A stretch of 6,428 nucleotides of DNA from Clostridiales bacterium (GCA_021202245.1 JAJQDK010000149.1:1-6428), one strand, 5' to 3'. Positions 1-5,725 are shown, counted from the first letter of the stretch. The notes: generated by a model from the letters alone, not told the origin. A program made the numbers and translations.

Positions 1-690
1 GCGCTTTGCTACTACAACAGTGATTACCACGGCTGGAGCGATATTGACACCTACTTCACTCCGCAGGCAGACGGTACATATGCGCTTGAATATGTAACAA
101 CAAACAGTGAAAACATTAGCTGTAATGTCTATGATACTTCGGCTCAGACCTACAACTGTGTTGCTTCAAGCACTCCGTTCTATTATGCAGACGGCACAAC
201 AGATTCATTCACGCTGACCGCATCGGAATCAAGGGGAAAGAGCATTACAATCTATGACTTGGAAGCAGGCTCTGTTCTCAGGTTCGTTTATGACCCGAGT
301 GACAACACTCTTGATATATCCTGCGAGGGCGCAGACGAAACCTATGCCTTCTGCTATTACAACGACGCTTACCACGGCTGGAGCGACATTGACACCTTCC
401 TTGTTAAGCAGTCTGACGGAACATATGCTCTTGAGTTTACCACAACCAACGCAGAGAACATCAGCTGCAACATTTATGACAATTCCTCGGCAACCTATAA
501 CTGCGTTGCAGCAAGCACTCCGCTCTATTATTCAGACGGTACAACAACTGACTACGAGCTTACTGCATCTGAGTCAAGAGGCAAAAGCATTACAATTTAT
601 GACTTAGACGTAGATTATACAATTAAACTGGTTTATAATCCGACCGACAACACACTCAGTATTACCTGCGGCACTTCCTCGGCCTCTGCT
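1..690 (+). repeat. Two in-frame 345-bp tandem repeats
   Basis: Copy 1 spans about 1-345 and copy 2 about 346-690, in register with the reading frame. The window may open part-way through a larger array. The protein sequences stay close, while many third codon positions differ (for example in the ENISCN segment). The duplication therefore looks old and kept by selection, rather than a recent slippage product. Confidence 0.85.
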
Positions 691-705
691 GAAGCTGTTG
701 AATAA
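1..705 (+). CDS. C-terminal part of a tandem-repeat, probably secreted, protein
   Basis: The frame is open from the first base to the stop at 703-705, giving 234 residues; the start lies upstream of the window. The visible protein is two copies of one module with a period of exactly 115 residues (345 bp), joined without indels and about two-thirds identical by hand count. Each copy runs from CYYN through a YHGWSDID motif with the only Trp, DGTYALE, ENISCN, TYNCVA, YYxDGTT and TASESRGKSITIYDL to an NTLxI strand. Alternating hydrophobic residues, many Thr/Ser/Tyr/Asp and few Lys suggest an extracellular beta-sandwich. The four Cys per copy (in CYY, ISCN, YNCV and the final SC or TC) recur at identical places. 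The tail ends in a short Ser/Ala/Glu stretch with no LPXTG anchor or membrane span. I do not recognise the family. A carbohydrate-binding or adhesion role is a guess from composition and from the single conserved Trp. Confidence 0.85.
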   Translation, partial: ALCYYNSDYHGWSDIDTYFTPQADGTYALEYVTTNSENISCNVYDTSAQTYNCVASSTPFYYADGTTDSFTLTASESRGKSITIYDLEAGSVLRFVYDPSDNTLDISCEGADETYAFCYYNDAYHGWSDIDTFLVKQSDGTYALEFTTTNAENISCNIYDNSSATYNCVAASTPLYYSDGTTTDYELTASESRGKSITIYDLDVDYTIKLVYNPTDNTLSITCGTSSASAEAVE

Positions 706-728
706 AATGTGAGGGATTGGGTCATAGG

Positions 729-757
729 TTGCTAAACACAAATTATTGTGTTATAAT
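729..757 (+). promoter_or_regulatory. Sigma-A-type promoter
   Basis: TTGCTA at 729-734 matches four of six bases of the -35 consensus. A perfect TATAAT -10 box lies at 752-757, and the spacer is the ideal 17 bp. Transcription would begin near 764, just where a set of inverted repeats begins. It could drive a leader for the araC gene or a separate small RNA. The match is seen in the sequence; activity is inferred. Confidence 0.55.
735..752. promoter_or_regulatory. Palindromic candidate operator inside the promoter spacer
   Basis: AACACAA, a 4-nt centre ATTA, then TTGTGTT form a perfect 7-bp inverted repeat. It fills the gap between the -35 and -10 boxes and touches the first T of the -10. That position is typical for a repressor operator, since a bound dimer would block RNA polymerase. 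The half-site does not clearly match a regulator I can name. It could instead fold weakly in an RNA reading through from the upstream gene. Confidence 0.4.
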
Positions 758-761
758 CAAA

Positions 762-866
762 ATCGCAGATGACTGCTGTCACTGTAAGTCGGCGGCAGTC
801 ATTAGGGAATTTCGGTTTGGAGAATAATCCTGTGCCGAAGTTTTCGGGAACGCTTGCTCTTGCGAT
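762..866 (+). ncRNA. Candidate structured RNA or 5' leader of unknown class
   Basis: Three nested or adjacent pairings can form one branched fold. A closing stem pairs ATCGCA (762-767) with TGCGAT (861-866). Hairpin 1 (769-802) has 12 pairs including two G-U around a 10-nt loop. Hairpin 2 (811-839) pairs TTCGG with CCGAA and has an inner GGA/TCC pairing. The fold begins at the predicted transcription start of the promoter at 729-757. I could not match it to a known riboswitch or housekeeping RNA. The pairings are seen by hand; that they form a functional RNA is inference. Confidence 0.3.
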
Positions 867-887
867 GATATACTAAAACAGAAATAT

Positions 888-914
888 TTTGGGGCAGTAT
901 TACGCAGCCCCAAA
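888..914 (+). other. GC-rich hairpin, possible weak terminator or attenuator
   Basis: TTTGGGGC at 888-895 pairs perfectly with GCCCCAAA at 907-914 around an 11-nt loop. No U-tract follows directly (next bases GGATCG, then T-rich ATTTAGTT), so it is not a standard intrinsic terminator. It could end or attenuate the leader transcript that starts near 764. Confidence 0.35.
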
Positions 915-982
915 GGATCGTTATTTAGTTAAAAAAATAATTTACATATAAAGCATAAAAATAAGTAAAATTAATATACAAA

Positions 983-999
983 TCGGTTACTTTCGGTTA
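983..999. promoter_or_regulatory. TCGGTTA direct repeat spaced one helical turn
   Basis: TCGGTTA occurs at 983-989 and again at 993-999, a 10-bp period, 40 bp before the preferred araC start. Two half-sites on the same face of the helix, directly before a regulator gene, suggest an operator, perhaps for autoregulation. AraC-family sites are often direct repeats but commonly have a longer period, so this is tentative. Confidence 0.3.
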
Positions 1000-1038
1000 T
1001 TGAAGGGCAACTCGGAACAATTGTTGAGGTTTAGACTT

Positions 1039-1878
1039 ATGGATTATTTATATGAAGTTGTAAAATATAACAAAAATCTTCCTGCAATGATTCTACCGCA
1101 GAATAAGCCCGGCTGGCGAAGCAGGACGCCTTTTCATTGGCATAAAGAGATTGAGCTTATTTATATGGTTGAGGGTCATCTTGATATCAATATAAACGGC
1201 AAGGAAAAATCGCTTGATGATAATGATTTGTTTTTGTGCAACACCGAGGTTATCCATATGGTGGATGTTGAGGACGACAACCGCTTAAACAGGTATCTTG
1301 TTGTTTTGCTTTCATATGATTTTATGCGTCAGTTTTGTCCTGATGTTGACAATATCAGTTTTAATATTGACCGCAATGAAATCGGCAAGGCAAAAATTAT
1401 AGCTTCAATGCAAAATCTTCTTGCTCTTTCCGAACAAAGCAATGATGTTTTTATTGATTTAAAAAAGTACGAAGAGCTTCTTAACATTTACTATGAGCTT
1501 TTAAAAAACTGTTCCAGCAAGATAAACAGATTCATTTTAAAAGCGCCCAAAAACTTTGATAATGCAAAAATAGCGATTGAATACATAGGAAATCACTACG
1601 CCGAGGATATTACTCTAAACGATATGGCGAAGTTTGTGGATTTGTCTCCTGCTTATTTTTCAAAATATTTTAAGGAAATCACAGGCTCAAACTTTTTAAG
1701 ATATCTTAACTTTATTCGTCTTGAGCACGCAATGAAGGATATGCTCAACCGCAATATGTCGGTTACGGATGCCGCTTTTGAAAACGGATTCCCGAATGTG
1801 AAGTCGTTTATTACAACGTGCAAAAGAGTTTACGGATACACTCCCGCTCAGTACAGGCTGCACAATCCCGAGCTTTAA
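1039..1878 (+). CDS. AraC-family transcriptional regulator with N-terminal cupin sensor
   Basis: This is a 279-residue DNA-binding regulator of typical length. Residues about 28-80 form a cupin-like ligand domain with the HWHKEIEL motif (33-40) and a later VIHMV strand, as in AraC proteins that sense sugars or related small molecules. Residues about 193-216 are the first helix-turn-helix (LNDMAKFVDLSPAYFSKYFK). Residues 241-273 are the second (SVTDAAFENGF ... YGYTPAQYR), the AraC signature. I chose ATG 1039 because GAGG at 1026-1029 lies 9 nt upstream; the frame is also open from a TTG at 1000, which has no Shine-Dalgarno site. The gene is AT-rich: bases 1441-1620 hold 54 G/C of 180 (30%), below its neighbours. 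A direct repeat at 983-999 may be its own operator. The ligand and the targets cannot be told from sequence. A small membrane-protein gene follows after 73 nt. Confidence 0.9.
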   Translation: MDYLYEVVKYNKNLPAMILPQNKPGWRSRTPFHWHKEIELIYMVEGHLDININGKEKSLDDNDLFLCNTEVIHMVDVEDDNRLNRYLVVLLSYDFMRQFCPDVDNISFNIDRNEIGKAKIIASMQNLLALSEQSNDVFIDLKKYEELLNIYYELLKNCSSKINRFILKAPKNFDNAKIAIEYIGNHYAEDITLNDMAKFVDLSPAYFSKYFKEITGSNFLRYLNFIRLEHAMKDMLNRNMSVTDAAFENGFPNVKSFITTCKRVYGYTPAQYRLHNPEL

Positions 1879-1951
1879 GCTTAAAGATTAGCTGTGAGCT
1901 TAGCAGCGGTGGCTGCAATCGTCGTTGCGAGATTTAAGGGGGAGGGCAGCA

Positions 1952-2134
1952 ATGGGCTGGCTGATATTCATTCTGCTGATAATCGTTGCAATTTTGGCGA
2001 TTGCCTACAGACGTAATTCAAATCATGGTTATCGCTTCGGTTCCGGACTTTTTAAGAGCAGCGAGGATAATCTTGATGAAAAGGATGAATTTTCTGATAA
2101 AGAATATTACGATGATGACGGTCTTTTAAAATAA
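1952..2134 (+). CDS. 60-residue single-span membrane protein
   Basis: The start ATG 1952 has an excellent Shine-Dalgarno site (GGAGG at 1941-1945, 6 nt spacing), better than the in-frame TTG at 1925. Residues 3-18 are an uninterrupted hydrophobic stretch (WLIFILLIIVAILAIA), followed by an Arg pair at 20-21. The rest is a soluble tail that becomes strongly acidic (residues 38-56, rich in Asp and Glu). The basic residues after the span predict a cytoplasmic tail under the positive-inside rule. The stop codon lies within the loop and descending arm of the terminator at 2115-2147. I recognise no family and assign no function. It may share a transcript with the AraC gene 73 nt upstream, as no terminator separates them. 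Confidence 0.7.
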   Translation: MGWLIFILLIIVAILAIAYRRNSNHGYRFGSGLFKSSEDNLDEKDEFSDKEYYDDDGLLK

Positions 2135-2147
2135 GACCGTCATTTTT
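2115..2147 (+). terminator. Intrinsic terminator overlapping the small-protein stop
   Basis: ATGACGGTCTT (2115-2125) pairs perfectly over 11 bp with AAGACCGTCAT (2133-2143) around a 7-nt loop, and T-rich TTTTTAT follows. The last codons and stop of the 60-residue protein lie inside the hairpin. It ends the araC/small-protein transcript before the dpa genes. Confidence 0.9.
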
Positions 2148-2250
2148 ATGTCTGTTTCTCGTTTCGTTGTTAGGCTTTCAGCGACTGTTTGGTGTGCAAA
2201 GTTAATAGCTTGAAGATAAGAGAGAGCTGCCTGCCTTAGCTTTTGCCCTG

Positions 2251-2278
2251 CACCTAAAAATTCACTCGGCATATTATA
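2251..2278 (+). promoter_or_regulatory. Candidate sigma-K-type sporulation promoter for dpaAB
   Basis: CATATTATA at 2270-2278, preceded by GG, fits the mother-cell sigma-K -10 pattern CATAnnnTA. CACC at 2251-2254 fits the loose mACm -35 pattern, with 15 bp between them. The predicted start is near 2285, about 80 nt before dpaA. In Bacillus subtilis the equivalent spoVF operon is read by sigma-K, which makes the match meaningful. Sigma-E and sigma-G -10 patterns are similar, so the exact factor is uncertain. Confidence 0.45.
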
Positions 2279-2285
2279 AAAGTGT

Positions 2286-2321
2286 AAGGGCAATGCCGTA
2301 CGATGCGTACAAAGTACCCTT
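2286..2321 (+). other. Nested hairpin in the dpaA leader
   Basis: An inner perfect hairpin pairs GTACG (2298-2302) with CGTAC (2306-2310) across a 3-nt loop. An outer arm AAGGG (2286-2290) pairs with CCCTT (2317-2321) after internal loops. No U-tract follows, so it is not a terminator. If the promoter at 2251-2278 is real, this structure would be at the very 5' end of the dpaAB messenger, where it might protect it from decay. Confidence 0.35.
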
Positions 2322-2364
2322 GTTCGGCGTTCTCTGACTAATAATTTCAGCTCGGGTGTTTTAT

Positions 2365-3240
2365 ATGAAGAAAAATGATATAAGAACCTTTGGCATAGTA
2401 GGCGGAGATAAGCGCCAGCTTTTTCTCGGTAAATCAATTTCCGACTCTTGCTGTGATGTTATAATGGGTGGGTTTGATAAGCTTCAAAGCACAGGCGCCT
2501 TAACGCTTGCCGATGTAAAAACAGCCGTGCTTGAAAGCGATGCGGTAATTTTTCCGCTGCCGTCGGTGCGGGGAGATTCCAGCATCAATACGCCGTTTTC
2601 CGACAGAACGGTAATTCTTGACAAAGAGGAGCAGTCATCTCTCATACACAAGCCTGTTTTTGTTGCGATGAAAGACAAATTCCTGCGTGCCTATCCGTCG
2701 CTTGCCGATGCACGTGTGTTTGATTACGCCGCAAGAGATGAATTTGCAATACTCAATGCGCTTCCCACTGCCGAGGGTGCGCTTGAGTGCGCAATCAGAG
2801 AGTATGAGGGTACAATATCCGGCAGCAGGTGCCTGATAACGGGCTTCGGCAGAATAGGAAAAATTCTTGCCAAAACACTGCGTGCGCTTGATGCCGAGGT
2901 AACGGTTTCGGCGCGCAGACAGGATGATTTTGCCTATATCTCCGCCTTGGGCTACAAAGCGGAAAACACATCAGCGCTCAAAAGCGTCAGGGGATACGAC
3001 ATTGTTTTCAATACCGTGCCTGCTTTGATATTTGACAGGGCTCTGCTTATGAATACAGATACAAATACTTTTATAATTGACCTTGCGTCTTTACCGGGAG
3101 GCGTAGATTTTGAAGCCGCACACAAGTTTAACATTGACGCCGTAAGAGCGCTTTCATTACCGGGCAAGTGTGCGCCGAAAATCGCAGGACAAATAATAAA
3201 GACAACGGTATTTACAATTATTGAGGAGGTTTACGGGTGA
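2365..3240 (+). CDS. dpaA: Dipicolinate synthase subunit A (SpoVFA)
   Basis: With DpaB this subunit makes dipicolinic acid from the lysine-pathway intermediate (dihydrodipicolinate or its hydrated form) in the mother cell; the product loads into the spore core with calcium. The 291 residues are normal for the family. Recognisable stretches are IVGGDKRQL (11-19), an N-terminal dinucleotide-like fold start; NALPTAEGA (131-139); the Rossmann glycine motif GFGRIG (160-165) for NAD(P); NTVPA (216-220); ASLPGGVDF (241-249); and LPGKCAPKIAGQI (265-277). All align well with B. subtilis SpoVFA from memory. ATG 2365 is preferred, with weak GGGTG at 2354-2358; an in-frame GTG at 2356 has no ribosome site. 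The stop overlaps the dpaB start, which suggests translational coupling. A sigma-K-like promoter lies upstream. No asd, dapG or dapA follows, unlike the B. subtilis operon. Confidence 0.95.
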   Translation: MKKNDIRTFGIVGGDKRQLFLGKSISDSCCDVIMGGFDKLQSTGALTLADVKTAVLESDAVIFPLPSVRGDSSINTPFSDRTVILDKEEQSSLIHKPVFVAMKDKFLRAYPSLADARVFDYAARDEFAILNALPTAEGALECAIREYEGTISGSRCLITGFGRIGKILAKTLRALDAEVTVSARRQDDFAYISALGYKAENTSALKSVRGYDIVFNTVPALIFDRALLMNTDTNTFIIDLASLPGGVDFEAAHKFNIDAVRALSLPGKCAPKIAGQIIKTTVFTIIEEVYG

Positions 3241-3809
3241 CAAAAGCAACCATTGGCTTTGCAATGTGCGGTTCCTTTTGCACCTTTTCAAAGGCATTGC
3301 CGCAGATGAAAAATCTCGTTGATTTGGGCTACGATGTTCTTCCCATAATGTCTCAGAATTCCTATTCAACGGACACACGCTTCGGCAAGGCGGAGGAAAC
3401 GGTAAAAAGAGCAGAGGAAATAACGGGCAAAAGGGTTCTTCATACGGTTACGGATACCGAGCCGATAGGCCCCAAGAAAATGTGCGATTTGCTGTTAATT
3501 GCACCCTGCACGGGAAACACTCTTGCAAAGCTTTCTCTCGGAGTTACCGATACCTCGGTGACTATGGCGGCAAAATCCCATCTCAGGATTTTACGACCTG
3601 TGCTTTTATGTATAGTCACAAACGACGCTCTCGGTGCTTCAACTCAGAATATAGGCAGGCTTCTCAACACAAAGAACATATATTTTGTGCCGATGAAGCA
3701 GGACGACTGCATCAAAAAGCCTAATTCGCTTGTTGCGGATTTTGACAAAATTCCGCAGTGCGCAGAGAGTGCGTTAAGGCGTGAGCAGGTACAGCCGATA
3801 TTTGAATAA
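3237..3809 (+). CDS. dpaB: Dipicolinate synthase subunit B (SpoVFB), flavoprotein-like
   Basis: This is the second subunit of dipicolinate synthase, 190 residues, belonging to the flavoprotein (HFCD-type) fold family. Visible family stretches are IGFAMCGSFCTF (6-17), the phosphate-binding N-terminal turn; STDTRFG (44-50); EPIGPKKMCDLLLIAPCTGN (75-94); TNDALG (128-133); TKNIYFVP (145-152); and KKPNSLVA (160-167). These match the order and spacing in B. subtilis SpoVFB as I recall it. The start is GTG 3237, set by an excellent GAGGAGGT at 3223-3230 with 6-nt spacing, and it overlaps the dpaA stop by 4 nt (GTGA). The two are clearly one transcription unit, ended by the terminator at 3825-3854. 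No odd residues or truncation were seen. Confidence 0.95.
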   Translation: MTKATIGFAMCGSFCTFSKALPQMKNLVDLGYDVLPIMSQNSYSTDTRFGKAEETVKRAEEITGKRVLHTVTDTEPIGPKKMCDLLLIAPCTGNTLAKLSLGVTDTSVTMAAKSHLRILRPVLLCIVTNDALGASTQNIGRLLNTKNIYFVPMKQDDCIKKPNSLVADFDKIPQCAESALRREQVQPIFE

Positions 3810-3824
3810 AAAATTTAATACTTT

Positions 3825-3854
3825 GCGGTGAGGTATTGCCCCCACCGCTTTTTT
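3825..3854 (+). terminator. Intrinsic terminator after dpaB
   Basis: GCGGTG (3825-3830) pairs with CACCGC (3843-3848), with further GG/CC pairing possible inside, and a run of six T follows (3849-3854). It closes the dpaA-dpaB unit 15 nt after the dpaB stop and separates it from the next operon. Confidence 0.88.
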
Positions 3855-3922
3855 ATGCTAAAATCATAGTAGACAGTAATAGACTATACATAAATAATTG
3901 TCTGAAACGAAAGGTTGTTATG

Positions 3923-4441
3923 ATGAAGTGCTGTAAAAATGCAAAAGACTGCACAACGATTCCGAAGTAAAATGCTCTTCCTGCGGAAAAGACCTCTTTG
4001 AAATCACCGACGGCAACACTCCTGTTTTTTCTGCTCTCAGCTTCGGGCTTTGAGCTTCAGCGTGTTAAAACTGCGCTTGAGGACAGCGGTATACCCTGCG
4101 ATAATATTTCTCAAAAGCACAGCTATTCTGCCGAAGCCGTAACAGGCTACGATACAGGCGAGTATGACCTGCTTGTGCCTTATTCGGCATATCAAAGCGC
4201 CTACGACACCTGTGTGGGCATCGGAGCAATCAATGAGGGAGAGGCGCAAATTCTTGAGGACGACGGCTCCGCTCCCGTGAACGAGGGAGTAAAATCCGTA
4301 GAAGAACAGTTTGACGAAATGAGCGGAGGCAAACGCACCGCAATCAGGATTTTATCCGCAATTTTATTCTTTATTATTTTTGCGCTTGTTATTTTCGGAA
4401 CTGATGCAGTGATGAACCTAATCAAAAATATTTTTATATAA
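3923..4441 (+). pseudogene. Zinc-ribbon/DUF2007-like membrane-anchored protein, two compensating frameshifts
   Basis: Starting at ATG 3923 (or the adjacent ATG 3920; GAAAGG at 3909-3914), the frame stops early at 3968-3970. The neighbouring frame then carries a sensible zinc-ribbon continuation (KCSSCGKDLFEITDGNTPV) until about 4030, after which the first frame resumes to the stop at 4439-4441. Adding one A in ACAACG (3953-3958) and removing one T from the T6 run (4025-4030) restores 172 residues. The restored protein has Cys at 3, 4, 10, 18 and 21, then VFLLSASGFELQRVKTALEDSGIPC, which resembles the DUF2007 (putative signal-transducing) fold with LLVP at 83-86. An acidic linker and one membrane span (about 141-159) follow. 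Both shifts are at homopolymers, so sequencing error is as likely as true decay. Without correction only a fragment from about 4031 onward is coherent. The role is unknown. It is 12 nt before metY and likely co-transcribed. No strong promoter was found. Confidence 0.65.
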
Positions 4442-4453
4442 AACGGAGGAAAT

Positions 4454-5725
4454 ATGAAAACAGAAACAAAATGCCTTCATTCGGGCTACGAACCAAAAAA
4501 CGGAGAACCCAGACAGGTTCCCATTATTCAAAGCACTACCTTTAAGTATGATACAAGCGATGAAATGGGCAAGCTTTTTGACCTTGAATCGAGCGGATAT
4601 TTCTATACAAGGCTTCAGAATCCTACAAATGACTGCGCAGCTGCAAAGATAGCCGACCTTGAGGGCGGCGTTGCGGGTATGCTCACATCAAGCGGACAGG
4701 CGGCAAACTTTTTTGCGCTGTTTAATATCTGCGAAACCGGCAGTCACATTGTTGCTTCCTCATCTATCTACGGCGGCACGTTTAACCTTTTGGGTATAAC
4801 AATGAAAAAGATGGGCATTGACTGCACGTTTGTTGACCAAGCTCTTCCCGAAGAAGAGCTTGCAAAGGTATTCAAGCCCAACACAAGAGCGGTGTTCGGA
4901 GAAACTATCTCCAATCCCACCGTTTCGGTGCTTGATATTGAAAAATTTGCCCGTCTTGCTCATTCTCACGGTGTTCCGCTTATCATAGACAATACCTTTG
5001 CCACTCCCGTAAATTGTCAGCCGATAAAGTGGGGAGCCGATATTGTTACTCATTCAACAACAAAATATATCGACGGTCACGGAATAAGCGTGGGCGGTGC
5101 CATAGTTGACAGCGGCAATTTTGATTGGATGGCTCAGGCTGACAAGTATCCCGGACTTACAACTCCCGATGATTCCTACCACGGCATAGTTTATGCCGAA
5201 AAGTTCGGCAAGCTCGCCTACATAACCAAAGCAACCGCTCAGCTTATGCGTGACCTCGGCTCGATTCAGTCGCCGCAGAATGCTTTTTATGTAATGAACG
5301 GTCTTGAGTCGCTTCACGTGAGAATGGAAAGGCACTGTGAAAACGCCCTTGCCGTTGCAAAGTTCTTAAATGAAAATGAAAATGTTGCGTGGGTAGAGTA
5401 CCCCGATTTGCCTACCGACTCAAATTATGAGCTGGCGCAAAAATATCTTCCCAAGGGTTCCTGCGACGTTCTCGCCTTCGGGCTCAAGGGCGGCCGTGAT
5501 AAGTCAATAAAGTTTATGGACAGCCTTAAGCTTGCAACCATTGCAACACACGTTGCCGATGCAAAGACCTGTCTGCTTCATCCTGCAAGTCATACTCATC
5601 GCCAGATGACAGACGAACAGCTTATTGAAGCCGGTGTTGCGCCCGACCTTATCCGCTTATCTGTCGGACTTGAAAATGTCGATGACCTCATTGACGACTT
5701 GAAACAGGCTTTACAAAGCATTTAA
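4454..5725 (+). CDS. metY: O-acetylhomoserine sulfhydrylase (aminocarboxypropyltransferase)
   Basis: This PLP enzyme of the Cys/Met-metabolism family makes L-homocysteine from O-acetyl-L-homoserine and sulfide in the cytoplasm, the direct sulfhydrylation route to methionine. The 423 residues match the usual length of about 420-430. Visible marks are the start TKCLHSGYEP; QVPIIQSTTF (21-30); YTRLQNPTN (51-59), which binds PLP phosphate from the partner subunit; SSGQAA (79-84); Asp179 in IIDN, which contacts the pyridine nitrogen; and HSTTKYIDGHG (200-210), with Lys204 as the Schiff-base lysine. LLHPASHTHRQM and RLSVGLEN near the C-terminus bind the substrate carboxylate. The long insert after GNFDW (residues about 222-245) favours MetY over cystathionine gamma-synthase or MetC. 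Start ATG 4454 has GGAGG at 4445-4449. The broken zinc-ribbon gene lies 12 nt before it and ispD 28 nt after. No SAM riboswitch or T-box was seen upstream. Confidence 0.95.
   Translation: MKTETKCLHSGYEPKNGEPRQVPIIQSTTFKYDTSDEMGKLFDLESSGYFYTRLQNPTNDCAAAKIADLEGGVAGMLTSSGQAANFFALFNICETGSHIVASSSIYGGTFNLLGITMKKMGIDCTFVDQALPEEELAKVFKPNTRAVFGETISNPTVSVLDIEKFARLAHSHGVPLIIDNTFATPVNCQPIKWGADIVTHSTTKYIDGHGISVGGAIVDSGNFDWMAQADKYPGLTTPDDSYHGIVYAEKFGKLAYITKATAQLMRDLGSIQSPQNAFYVMNGLESLHVRMERHCENALAVAKFLNENENVAWVEYPDLPTDSNYELAQKYLPKGSCDVLAFGLKGGRDKSIKFMDSLKLATIATHVADAKTCLLHPASHTHRQMTDEQLIEAGVAPDLIRLSVGLENVDDLIDDLKQALQSI

Larger units (their letters stand above)
706..1038. other. Gene-free interval with promoter and RNA-structure signals
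   Basis: These 333 bases separate the repeat-protein stop from the preferred araC start and hold no convincing reading frame. They contain a sigma-A-type promoter with an internal palindrome (729-757), inverted repeats able to form a branched RNA (762-866), a GC-rich hairpin (888-914), a very AT-rich stretch (about 916-980) and a direct repeat (983-999). No U-tailed terminator was found after the repeat-protein stop. Confidence 0.7.

Noticed and set aside
254..607. A 117-residue frame within the repeat protein gene
   Set aside because: It is a shifted shadow frame of the clear 115-residue repeat protein, with low-complexity Thr/Ser/Leu content and no ribosome site.
769..860. Cobalamin-riboswitch resemblance (TGTCACTGTAAG, then GGGAA)
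   Set aside because: The CACTGT stretch recalls the B12 element, but the conserved GGTGnAAnTCC part and the AAGCCAGGAGAC box are absent, and the order of motifs is wrong.
1000..1038. TTG start at 1000 for the AraC gene
   Set aside because: It has no Shine-Dalgarno site and lies next to the direct repeat; ATG 1039 has GAGG at a good distance and gives a normal N-terminus.
1873..1886. Perfect 14-bp palindrome CTTTAAGCTTAAAG at the araC stop
   Set aside because: It has no loop and no T-tail, overlaps the stop codon, and is short and AT-rich enough to be chance; it is not a terminator.
2126..2437. A 103-residue reverse-strand gene
   Set aside because: No ribosome site, overlaps both dpaA and the terminator, and has no recognised domain. 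It is kept only as evidence that the interval is unusual.
3482..3724. An 80-residue second frame inside dpaB
   Set aside because: It overlaps the well-supported dpaB frame completely and looks like no known protein.
3836..3864. TTGCCC, 17 bp, TAAAAT as a promoter for the zinc-ribbon/metY unit
   Set aside because: The -35 would lie inside the dpaB terminator stem and matches only four of six bases, so it is too weak to list.
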